From assembly GCA_035547915.1 (NCBI GenBank), contig DASZTS010000061.1, positions 1 to 39,769 on the forward strand: a stretch of DNA of 39,769 nucleotides, in the 5' to 3' direction. The notes beneath the pieces were generated by a model. It was not told the DNA's origin. It did not search any database and worked only from the letters and a program-made list of their open reading frames with translations. Made by a program: the position numbers and the translations under genes. Positions within the stretch are counted from its first letter, which is position 1, and the number at the start of each line of letters is the position of its first letter. Source of the stretch: DASSFG01 sp035547915. Lineage in GTDB: Bacteria > Planctomycetota > Planctomycetia > Pirellulales > JAICIG01. Below are positions 15,198 to 22,835 of this stretch, piece by piece.

Positions 15198-16523
15198 ATG
15201 CCTACCTATCAATTCGAGGCGATGGACGCCACCGGACAGGAGATCAAGGACGTCATCGACGCCCCGAGCGAAGAAGAAGCGCAAGCTACTATTCGCCAGA
15301 TGGGGTACTTCGTCACGAAGATCTCCGTCAAGAAGGCGAAGAAGGCCGCGGCCGACAAAAAGGGGGGCAAGAAGGGCAAGACGTTCGCCATCGGCCGCGT
15401 CAACGCGAAGATCCTGACGGTCTTCACGCGGCAGCTCTCGATCTTGCAGGACGCCGGCCTGCCGATCCTCCGCAGCCTGCGAATCCTGCAAGACCAGTCG
15501 AAGCCCGGTCGGTTGAAGAACTGCCTGATGGACGTCTGCGAAGATATCGAGTCGGGGGCCACGCTCAGCGAGGCCATGTCGAAGCAGCCCAAGGCGTTCG
15601 ACCGGCTGTACGTGAACATGATCAAGGCCGGTGAGGCGGGCGGTGCCTTGGAAATCATTCTCCGCCGCTTGGCCGAGTTCCAAGAGAAGGCTCAGTCGCT
15701 GAAGCGCAAAGTCAAAGGCGCGATGGTCTACCCGGTGGTGGTCGTGTTGGTGGCGGTCGGCATCCTCACGTTCATCATGATCAAGATCGTGCCGGCGTTC
15801 ATCAAGATCTTCGACGATTTCGACGCCGATCTGCCGGCCATGACGGTGTTGCTGATCCAGATCTCCGACTACTGCGTCGGCTATTGGTATACCATTCCGC
15901 TCATACCGACGGCCGTCTGGTTACTCGTGAAGTTGATACGCAAGTTCAAATACGGCCGCGCCGGCTGGGACACGTTCACGATCAAGATGCCTGTGTTCGG
16001 GCAGATCGTGGAAAAGAACATCGTGGCCCGTACGACGCGTACGCTGGGCACGCTGGTGGCCAGCGGCGTGCCGATCTTGGAGGCGCTCAACATCACGCGC
16101 GAGACGAGCGGCAACGCCGTGTTCGAGCGCATGTACCAGAAGGTGTACGACTCGATTCGCGAGGGTGAATCGATCTCGAAGCCGATGAAGGAGTATTCGC
16201 GTCCGCAGTTCAACGCGATCGCCGTCTTCTTCTGGGGCTTTTTCTGTTCGCCGATCGGCGTGCTCATCTATCTGACACGGTGGAACAAGCGCATCGTCGA
16301 CGACCTGGTCGTGAACATGGTCGACGTCGGCGAAGAGACGGGCGAATTGGACGCGATGCTCTACAAGGTGGCCGACAACTACGACGAAGAAGTGGCCGTC
16401 TTGACCGAAAGCTTGATCAGCTTGTTGGAACCGCTCTTGATCGTGGTACTAGGCGTGATGGTCGGCTTCATCGTCATCGCGCTCTTCCTACCACTGGTGA
16501 GTCTGATCGAGAAGTTGACGTAG
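15198..16523 (+). CDS. gspF: GspF/PilC-type inner-membrane platform protein
   Basis: The 441-residue polytopic protein anchors the assembly ATPase and the growing pseudopilus. It begins with the usual soluble strand region (PTYQFEAMDATGQEI). A Lys-rich linker (about 46-62) leads to two GspF repeats. The first spans about 68-190 (FTRQLSILQDAGLPILRSL to the first membrane segment around 178-198). The second runs from about 275 (TRTLGTLVASGVPILEAL) to the C-terminal membrane segment. The second repeat contains an additional hydrophobic segment at roughly 340-361 (AVFFWGFFCSPIGVLIYL), just before the family motif MVDVGEETGELD. I do not see this segment in standard GspF/PilC proteins. The start at 15198 (MPTYQFEAMD) is canonical. 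Confidence 0.94.
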   Translation: MPTYQFEAMDATGQEIKDVIDAPSEEEAQATIRQMGYFVTKISVKKAKKAAADKKGGKKGKTFAIGRVNAKILTVFTRQLSILQDAGLPILRSLRILQDQSKPGRLKNCLMDVCEDIESGATLSEAMSKQPKAFDRLYVNMIKAGEAGGALEIILRRLAEFQEKAQSLKRKVKGAMVYPVVVVLVAVGILTFIMIKIVPAFIKIFDDFDADLPAMTVLLIQISDYCVGYWYTIPLIPTAVWLLVKLIRKFKYGRAGWDTFTIKMPVFGQIVEKNIVARTTRTLGTLVASGVPILEALNITRETSGNAVFERMYQKVYDSIREGESISKPMKEYSRPQFNAIAVFFWGFFCSPIGVLIYLTRWNKRIVDDLVVNMVDVGEETGELDAMLYKVADNYDEEVAVLTESLISLLEPLLIVVLGVMVGFIVIALFLPLVSLIEKLT

Positions 16524-16582
16524 AAGCGACGTACCGGAGCGGCCTCGAGCCGACTGAAAACGAAAATACAAGGGGAGGCCGA

Positions 16583-16620
16583 CCGTGCCGGCAATTCGGA
16601 AAGAGGCGCCGACGGTTTTT
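16583..16620 (+). terminator. probable intrinsic terminator after the platform-protein gene
   Basis: CCGT-GC-CGGC (16583-16592) pairs with GCCGACGG (16608-16615) with a 2-nt bulge. Five T residues follow at 16616-16620. It lies between the ATPase/platform genes and the pseudopilin genes, so these may form separate transcription units. Confidence 0.5.
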
Positions 16621-16686
16621 CGACAACCTCGCCGTTATACAACTGCTTGCTGTTAAGCTCCCTGCCAACCGCCTGCCAGGTGAAAC

Positions 16687-18015
16687 ATGGATCGGTCTCA
16701 AACTTTTTCGCGTCGTCGTCCGCTCCTTTCACGCAGCGGGCGGTTCGGATCCCTTCACAGCCGTCGTTCCGGCTTCACGCTCGTTGAACTGTTGACGGTG
16801 ATCGTGATCATCGGCTTTCTCGTGGCGCTGGTCAGCATCGCCGCCGTGCGGGCGCTGACCACGGCCAACAACGCGCAGATAACGGTCGAGATGGCCCTGC
16901 TCGATTCGGCCATACAGACCTACAAGAACGACACGGCCGGCGCGTATCCGCCCGACTGCTCGTTGCTCAGCAGCCCCGCCAGCAGCGCTCCGCAGACTGG
17001 CACGCCGAATGACGTACTCAACCGCCAGAACCGCATTCTGTCGCATCTGCGGAAGACCTTTCCGCGGTTGATTATTTCCGGCGGATATGGCACCTCTTCC
17101 AACCCTGCCAAGGGAACGCTGCAATACATGTCGCAGCAAGCGTACCTGCAAAGCACGAACGGCTTCACGCTGGGCGGCGCGCCGGTGATGTTCCTTAATT
17201 CGCCGAGTCCCAACACGCCCAACGGCACCTCTCAGTGGGGTGACTTCGATAACTTGGACCCGGCAGAGGCGATGGTCTTTTGGCTGGGTGGGTTTGCGGT
17301 ACCGTACCAAGATCAATCGGGCAAGTGGACGTTCAAGCTCATCGGCTTCGCTGCCAACAAGGTCGGTAATGCGACCAGTACCACGGCCAGTAATACCAGC
17401 GGTGGGAGCTTCGGTTTCGGTCCCTTCAATCTGGACGTAACGTCTCGCGACGCCGGCCCCTTCCAGTTCAATCCCAGCCGATTGGGCGACGCCGACGGTG
17501 ACGGCTGGCCCGAGTACTACCCACCCGGCGCGGCCGTTCCACAGCCGCCGAAGAGCAACTTCGCGGTTGCCAACCCGACGCCCCCGTATGTCTATTTCGA
17601 TGCCGTGAGCTACAGCGCCTACGCGACGCCGAGTTCGGACATCGGCCAGACGACCTGGTCCAGCGCGCCTATCTATCCTCTTTCGGCCATCTACCCATCG
17701 CCTTCCTCTGTGACATCAAATTCGGTCCCTACCGGGAGTCCCGGGTCACAACCCCTCTCCTATGCTGCGCAATGGGGAGCGGCCGTTCCCTACGCGCAAA
17801 CGGTACCTTCCGGCAGTGCCAGCATCACCTGGGTCAATCCGCAGACGTACCAGATCATCTGCGGCGGACTCGACCAGCAATACTCGTTTGATCCGTTAGG
17901 CGCTTTGGCGAATAACTTGCTTCGCGGCTATCCGTCCGGCACGAACTACAGTCAGGGCGACCTGGATAACCTGACCAATTTCAGCACCGCTCCCTTGCAG
18001 AACTCGCAGCCATGA
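16687..18015 (+). CDS. prepilin-like protein, GspG-like, oversized
   Basis: The 442-residue protein has a class III (prepilin) signal: a basic leader, then cleavage predicted between G29 and F30 in SGFTLVELLTV, with the required glutamate at mature position 5 (E34). A hydrophobic helix runs to about residue 55. The following segment, LDSAIQTYKNDTAGAYPPD, resembles the start of the GspG major pseudopilin domain. The rest, about 350 residues rich in Ser, Pro, Asn and Gly, is far longer than GspG (about 140 residues). An Asp-rich loop, GDADGDGWPEY (near 267-277), looks like a calcium-binding loop. The stop codon overlaps the next start (ATGA at 18012-18015). Confidence 0.88.
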   Translation: MDRSQTFSRRRPLLSRSGRFGSLHSRRSGFTLVELLTVIVIIGFLVALVSIAAVRALTTANNAQITVEMALLDSAIQTYKNDTAGAYPPDCSLLSSPASSAPQTGTPNDVLNRQNRILSHLRKTFPRLIISGGYGTSSNPAKGTLQYMSQQAYLQSTNGFTLGGAPVMFLNSPSPNTPNGTSQWGDFDNLDPAEAMVFWLGGFAVPYQDQSGKWTFKLIGFAANKVGNATSTTASNTSGGSFGFGPFNLDVTSRDAGPFQFNPSRLGDADGDGWPEYYPPGAAVPQPPKSNFAVANPTPPYVYFDAVSYSAYATPSSDIGQTTWSSAPIYPLSAIYPSPSSVTSNSVPTGSPGSQPLSYAAQWGAAVPYAQTVPSGSASITWVNPQTYQIICGGLDQQYSFDPLGALANNLLRGYPSGTNYSQGDLDNLTNFSTAPLQNSQP

Positions 18016-19445
18016 GCCAGCCGACAAATATTTCCATTTCGTCGCGGAAGGGCTCGCGTGATGGCGGTAGTCACCCGGTCTGCCGCTGGCCATCGTCGGT
18101 TCGCCGACGGCGAGGCTTCACGCTCATTGAGCTGTTGGTGTCGATCAGCATCATTGGCATCTTGGCCGGGTTGGCCTTGGGGGGCATGTATAGCGCCAAC
18201 GTGGCGGCCAAGCGGGCAAACACTCGCACCACCATCATGAAGGTGAACGCCCAGATTATGGAAATCTGGGGTTCGTACCAATCGCGAACCCTGCCGATGA
18301 ACCCGGCTGTCTTCATGCAGCCGACGAGCAACGCCGCGGGATCGCCGTACTACGTGCAATGGAACGCGGCGACTGGCAACGATTCGCGGTTCTCCCCCGG
18401 TTGGCTCTCGTATTACCAGACGATGCGCACCAGCATCTACACGAGCACGAGCGGCGGCAGCTCCGTTCCGACGGTCTTCTTTCCTGATCCCAAAGCCCCG
18501 CCCGGCAACTTCGGCATGAACCCCAACAACAACATGCAGGTCGCTGTGTTGCGCCTGGCAGCAACGCATGAACTGACGCGGCTGGAGTTGCCCTGCCAGT
18601 TCTCCGATTTCACGTCCTCGACGTCGGGCAATCCAGCGAACGCTGCGCCGGTCAGAACGCTCTTGATCCCGCAGGCGCTGGACGCCAGCGGCAACCCGAT
18701 CGCCAATCCAGGCGGTTTGTCGCAGCAGTATTTGACGTTCTTCAAGACCAACGCGACGACGTTCAATACCGATTACCAGTCGGCCGAGTGCCTCTACATG
18801 ATCCTGAAATTCGCGACGCAGAACGAATTTGGGCAGAAGAGCATCACCGACGATCCGCGGCTCGTTGGCGATGTCGATGCGGACGGGATGCCCGAGATTC
18901 AGGACGCCTTCAATTCATCGACGTTCTCGCCGGGAATACCCGGTTCCCCCTACACGCAACACAACATGCCGATTTCGTTCATCCGCTGGCCGGTGGGTTT
19001 CATCTCGGATCTCCAGCCCGGCCCGTCGCAAGCCTTGTCGTCGCTTTCCGGCTGGCAGCCGACCGTACAGTACGCCGGCACTCGGCATGACTTGGCCGAC
19101 CCGTTGCGGATTGACCCGCGGGCGTTCTTGATGACTCCCTTGGTCTATTCGGCCGGCAAGTCCAGTTCAGCCCAACAACCCTACTCCGACTACGATATTT
19201 GGGAGGGGCATTCGTATGTCGGGCTGTCGGCGAGCGAGAAGCTGTTTGCCCAGAACGACCCGTATTACACCGAATCTTCCGGCGGCACGCCGACGCCCAT
19301 CTTTCCTGTCACCGGGAATGCCTCGCTCGATCCTCTACCGGGCACGCAAATGGATCCTGGAACAAACTGGTCGGGCGGTCAGATCGGGTCCGGTGCCTAT
19401 GCCGACAACATCACGAATCACTCGCTGAACACGAGGTCGCAATGA
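18012..19445 (+). CDS. prepilin-like protein, second in series
   Basis: The 477-residue protein has a prepilin signal after a 35-residue basic leader. Cleavage is predicted at G35/F36 in RRGFTLIELLVS, with E40 at mature position 5 and a hydrophobic helix to about residue 60. The body contains the loop GDVDADGMPEIQDAF (near 286-300), of the Asp-rich calcium-binding type. Pseudopilins are cleaved by prepilin peptidase and packed through this helix into the pseudopilus. Which Gsp subunit it replaces is unclear. It overlaps the genes on both sides by ATGA (18012-18015 and 19442-19445), showing tight translational coupling. Confidence 0.86.
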   Translation: MSQPTNISISSRKGSRDGGSHPVCRWPSSVRRRRGFTLIELLVSISIIGILAGLALGGMYSANVAAKRANTRTTIMKVNAQIMEIWGSYQSRTLPMNPAVFMQPTSNAAGSPYYVQWNAATGNDSRFSPGWLSYYQTMRTSIYTSTSGGSSVPTVFFPDPKAPPGNFGMNPNNNMQVAVLRLAATHELTRLELPCQFSDFTSSTSGNPANAAPVRTLLIPQALDASGNPIANPGGLSQQYLTFFKTNATTFNTDYQSAECLYMILKFATQNEFGQKSITDDPRLVGDVDADGMPEIQDAFNSSTFSPGIPGSPYTQHNMPISFIRWPVGFISDLQPGPSQALSSLSGWQPTVQYAGTRHDLADPLRIDPRAFLMTPLVYSAGKSSSAQQPYSDYDIWEGHSYVGLSASEKLFAQNDPYYTESSGGTPTPIFPVTGNASLDPLPGTQMDPGTNWSGGQIGSGAYADNITNHSLNTRSQ

Positions 19446-21178
19446 GCCGCGCACGTGACATTGCAGGCAGACACCGTATGGCGTCGCTCTCCACGCACCG
19501 CGGTGTGACACTCGTCGAACTGCTGGTAGTCATCTTTATCATGCTCTTGATCACGGCGGTCTCCATCCCCGTGATCACGCCCGCGCTGCAGAACCGCGAT
19601 GTGCGCGAGGCGGCCCGCATGATCGATGTGTTCTTCAACGGGGCCAAGACTCGCGCTAAGCTTAACAATCGCATCTTTGGTGTGATTCTGGAACGTGAGG
19701 TCAACAACCCCAACGCTTGCGTTACCCTTTCGTATTGTGAACAGCCCGATCCCTACCGGGGCGATTTCGCCTCGACGGTTTCCCCTCCGGGCGCGCCACC
19801 CGGCGCCACGGGTTCCACGATATTCGTCTTGGGCAACGGCGGTTTCGGCTTCTGGCCGGCACCACAACCTTCCCCCGTGCCGTCTGGTACAGCCTTGACT
19901 CCGGTACCGGTGTTTCCCCTCGGAGATTTGGGTTGGGTCGCGGGGCCGGCGCCAAGTGGTACCGGTTTTCTGACCAACATCGCTCCCGGCGATGTGGTGA
20001 CGATCGGCGGCACTCTGTATCGAATCTGGGCCGGCGAACCGTTTATCGATCTCGACCAGAATGGTGTCTGCGGTTTAACCACGGCTTTCGCGCCGAATAC
20101 GCCGGTCGGTGTGCAGGAACCGTTTCTCGATGTGGACGGAAGCTTCTCTTGGACCCCGCCTAACCCGGCTCCCGGTCAACCGGGCAATGTTCCGGGACAA
20201 CCCTATGTCGATCCGACGAGCGGTTACTTCGTCCAACCCAATCCATTGGCGGGCAGCCCATTCCCGACGCTCACTTGGAATACTCCGAGTACGCCGAGTG
20301 CCTTTGTGACCTACGCGCCCTTCGATCCGGTGCAGGCGACCACACAGATCGGCATCGCCTATCAGAATACGGCGACCGCCCTGGCGACGACCGGGATTCC
20401 TCCTACGAACATCTTCCCGTCCACCAAGTCTTCGGCGGTGCTCGGGATGACGGTCACCCCCTCGTTCTCCTTTAGTTTTCAGCGCCGGCCGATTAAGACG
20501 GCGGATCCGAGCATCCAACTGCCGGACGGCTCGGCGATCGATTTCGGTGCCAACTACGTCGATTCGACATTCAACCCGAGCAATCCCCTCGTTGTGCCGA
20601 TTCCCGGTTCTGGGTTGGAAATACTCGCGGCCAACGGTAACGCGGAAGGCTTCTGGTCTACCTTTCGGGCCAATCCGGCACTGGATCCTAATGTTGGCGG
20701 CACTTTGGTTGGCACGCTCGGACCTGATTCGACATCGGTAATGATTACCTTCCAACCGAGCGGCACGGTAGATCGTGTCTTCAGTTGGAGCGAAGCCAAC
20801 GATGCGAATTCGACGTTGTCCGTTGTCAACTGGTCCGATTGGCAGGGGCGAATTCCCGCCGGTCCCATCTACTTGCTCGTCGGTCGGCACGAAATGATTA
20901 ACGGCGAGCCGACCATGGTGCCAATCATTCCGCAAGGGGTTGCGCCGCTCAAGCCTATCTTCAACGTGCAGGATCCCAACGCGCTGTGGGTTGTCATCAA
21001 TCCTCAGACCGGCAGTCTCGCAACGGCCGAGAACGTTGGCTACGACTTGAATACGCCCATACCACAGAATCCGGACCCGACATCGCCGCCCGCTCAGAAC
21101 ATGCCGGTCTATTGGGCCGCGAACGTGTACTATGCGCGCAACCTGGCGCGGGCGATGCTCGACATGGGAGGACGGTAG
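19442..21178 (+). CDS. prepilin-like protein, third in series (GspH-like)
   Basis: From the ATG at 19442 the protein has 578 residues. The signal is GVTLVELLVVIFIML, with predicted cleavage between G21 and V22 and E26 at mature position 5. A longer frame reaches 19199, but it would overlap the upstream gene by 240 bp. After the helix, NRDVREAARMIDVFFNGAKTRA resembles the GspH/FimT region that follows the helix. Two loops of the Asp-rich type are seen: FIDLDQNGVCG near 201 and FLDVDGSFSW near 230. The body is much longer than normal GspH (about 170 residues) and rich in Pro, Thr and Asn. It is followed after 3 bp by the next gene. Confidence 0.86.
   Translation: MSRARDIAGRHRMASLSTHRGVTLVELLVVIFIMLLITAVSIPVITPALQNRDVREAARMIDVFFNGAKTRAKLNNRIFGVILEREVNNPNACVTLSYCEQPDPYRGDFASTVSPPGAPPGATGSTIFVLGNGGFGFWPAPQPSPVPSGTALTPVPVFPLGDLGWVAGPAPSGTGFLTNIAPGDVVTIGGTLYRIWAGEPFIDLDQNGVCGLTTAFAPNTPVGVQEPFLDVDGSFSWTPPNPAPGQPGNVPGQPYVDPTSGYFVQPNPLAGSPFPTLTWNTPSTPSAFVTYAPFDPVQATTQIGIAYQNTATALATTGIPPTNIFPSTKSSAVLGMTVTPSFSFSFQRRPIKTADPSIQLPDGSAIDFGANYVDSTFNPSNPLVVPIPGSGLEILAANGNAEGFWSTFRANPALDPNVGGTLVGTLGPDSTSVMITFQPSGTVDRVFSWSEANDANSTLSVVNWSDWQGRIPAGPIYLLVGRHEMINGEPTMVPIIPQGVAPLKPIFNVQDPNALWVVINPQTGSLATAENVGYDLNTPIPQNPDPTSPPAQNMPVYWAANVYYARNLARAMLDMGGR
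21166..21171 (+). promoter_or_regulatory. Shine-Dalgarno sequence for the fourth prepilin-like gene
   Basis: GGGAGG lies 10 nt before the ATG at 21182, inside the last codons of the preceding gene. It is one of the few clear ribosome-binding sites in the window and supports the chosen start. Confidence 0.6.
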
Positions 21179-21181
21179 TAG

Positions 21182-22648
21182 ATGAAGAGGCACATCGTGG
21201 ACGGTTTTTTGTCAGCCGCTCTTGGATCGGCGCGCGATGGGCGTCGCTGCGACAAGCGCTCGGGTATCTCGCTACTCGAGGTTCTCATTTCCATCGGTGT
21301 GCTCTCAGTCGGGTTGCTCGGCGCGGTGTCGTTGATACCGATGGCCACGTACATGCAGAGCGACACGACCAAGTACGACCGCGGCGGCGCGTTGGCGCAA
21401 CAGGTCGTCCACGATCTGGAGATCAAGAACTATCTCAGCCCGCGGCGTTGGATCTTCATCGATCCGAGCAATCCTAATGCCAACGCTGCCTCCTCATGGT
21501 TCGGGATCATGCAGTTGGCCAATATGTCGAACTTCAATTTTCAATCGGCCTTCGTGATCGATCCGCTCGGCTTCTCCAATGTGGTTCAGGTTGCCCAACA
21601 AGACCCGACCGGAACGATATTCCCTTCGTACTTTCCTGCCTTTCCCAGCCAATTGCCCAATCCACCGGGGCAGACGGGATCGCCACCTCCCTTCGTGCCG
21701 ACGGTCTATCGGGCCGGCATCACGGCGAACGATTATTGGCCGGCTGCCGCTACGATGCCGACCGCCGCTCCGTTGCCGATGTCGTATTCCGTCGCCGACC
21801 GCATGATGCGCTCCTCGGACGATGTGCTCTTCGAGGTGCCGGCCAACACCGATTTGCGTCCGCATACGGTTTCGGGCACATCGATGCCCAACAGCGCGGG
21901 CGAGTTCAGTTGGATCGCCACCGTGTCGCGCACGCCGAGTGACATGGCCCAGACCGTGCCCGTGGCCAATCTGCACCGTTTCCAGGTTTCGGTGGTCGTA
22001 CTGCAAAAACGCGATCTGACACTCTGGTCCGGCGGATTGACGCCCGAGCAGCCGCCATCGGAGCGGCAGGTATTTGCGATGTTTACGCAGTATGGCGGCC
22101 AGGCAGGGCAAAACCCCCAGATCCTTACCCCCTTTGCCGGCGGCGGAAGCCTGCAACTCTATGTCTATGAAACCACGCCGCTCGCGGCAGGACAGGCGAA
22201 TCGGCACTGGCTCGAGAACATCAAGCCCAATACCTATCTGATGTTGTCGGCGAATTTTCAAGACCTGGTCGGCGCCGTCGTCTATCCGCAATTGGTCTGG
22301 TACCGGATCGTGAACGTCGACGATGGGCCGACCCAGGATCCGAACTTCTCGGGTGGTCCTACTAACAACACGACGCGCTGGTATCGCAATCTCACGGTGA
22401 CGGGGGCCGATTGGCCGGCCATGTGGTTTCAATGGACGACCGGAAGCGGCACTCCCATCTCGGGCGCTCCCAGCCAGTTTTGGTTCGGGGCCGATCCGAA
22501 CGCGCCCAACGCGCTCATCCCCTTCAACACGGGTACCGCCAATTCGCCCAGCCAGACGCCGGTTGCCTTTTGCACACTGATGGATAACGCCATCGCGGTA
22601 TACGACGATGTCATGACACTGCCGCAGAGCTTGCTCAATAGTCCATAA
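21182..22648 (+). CDS. prepilin-like protein, fourth in series (GspI/PilV-like)
   Basis: The 488-residue protein has a prepilin signal, RSGISLLEVLISIGVLSVGLLGAV, with predicted cleavage after G28 and E33 at mature position 5. The pattern SLLEVLxSIxVLSVGLLG is typical of the GspI/PilV minor pseudopilins, which help start pseudopilus assembly with GspJ and GspK. The following helix, ALAQQVVHDLEIKN, is also GspI-like. The remainder, about 400 residues, is longer than the family norm (about 120-150). No clear Asp/Asn calcium-type loop was found, unlike in its neighbours. A 98-bp inverted-repeat element begins directly after its stop codon. Confidence 0.87.
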   Translation: MKRHIVDGFLSAALGSARDGRRCDKRSGISLLEVLISIGVLSVGLLGAVSLIPMATYMQSDTTKYDRGGALAQQVVHDLEIKNYLSPRRWIFIDPSNPNANAASSWFGIMQLANMSNFNFQSAFVIDPLGFSNVVQVAQQDPTGTIFPSYFPAFPSQLPNPPGQTGSPPPFVPTVYRAGITANDYWPAAATMPTAAPLPMSYSVADRMMRSSDDVLFEVPANTDLRPHTVSGTSMPNSAGEFSWIATVSRTPSDMAQTVPVANLHRFQVSVVVLQKRDLTLWSGGLTPEQPPSERQVFAMFTQYGGQAGQNPQILTPFAGGGSLQLYVYETTPLAAGQANRHWLENIKPNTYLMLSANFQDLVGAVVYPQLVWYRIVNVDDGPTQDPNFSGGPTNNTTRWYRNLTVTGADWPAMWFQWTTGSGTPISGAPSQFWFGADPNAPNALIPFNTGTANSPSQTPVAFCTLMDNAIAVYDDVMTLPQSLLNSP

Positions 22649-22746
22649 GAGCGGCTGACAAAACCCGGAAGCCGGAGCGCCGCGGGCAAAAAATCGGCCG
22701 TGAAACGCCGATTTTGTGAAGCTCGATCCGGTTTTGTCGGTCGCTC
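22649..22746. repeat. inverted-repeat intergenic element, copy B
   Basis: This 98-bp element has ends GAGCGGCTGACAAAACC and GGTTTTGTCGGTCGCTC, which are inverted repeats with a few mismatches. An inner stem is made of AAAATCGGC and GCCGATTTT. It is about 89% identical to copy A at 15014-15112, in the same orientation. It starts immediately after the stop codon of the GspI-like gene and ends 89 bp before the GspK-like gene. Confidence 0.8.
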
Positions 22747-22835
22747 TAAGAGCCGCCCAGCGGAAGACAGAGTATTCGGTTACACGACGAAGCGGGCCAG
22801 GGCAAATATCACGCTTCGCTAATGAGGGAGAGGTC

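Noticed and set aside
13071..15683. 870-codon open frame on the minus strand across the second gspE gene
   Set aside because: It lies antisense to a gene with complete motifs. The product is rich in His, Gln, Arg and Val with no recognisable domain, as expected for the complement of GC-rich coding DNA.
15014..22746. Possibility that the two ~98-bp repeats are a CRISPR or attachment-site pair
   Set aside because: There are only two copies 7.5 kb apart, no spacer structure, no cas genes and no integrase. The near-palindromic form fits a REP/MITE-type or regulatory repeat better.
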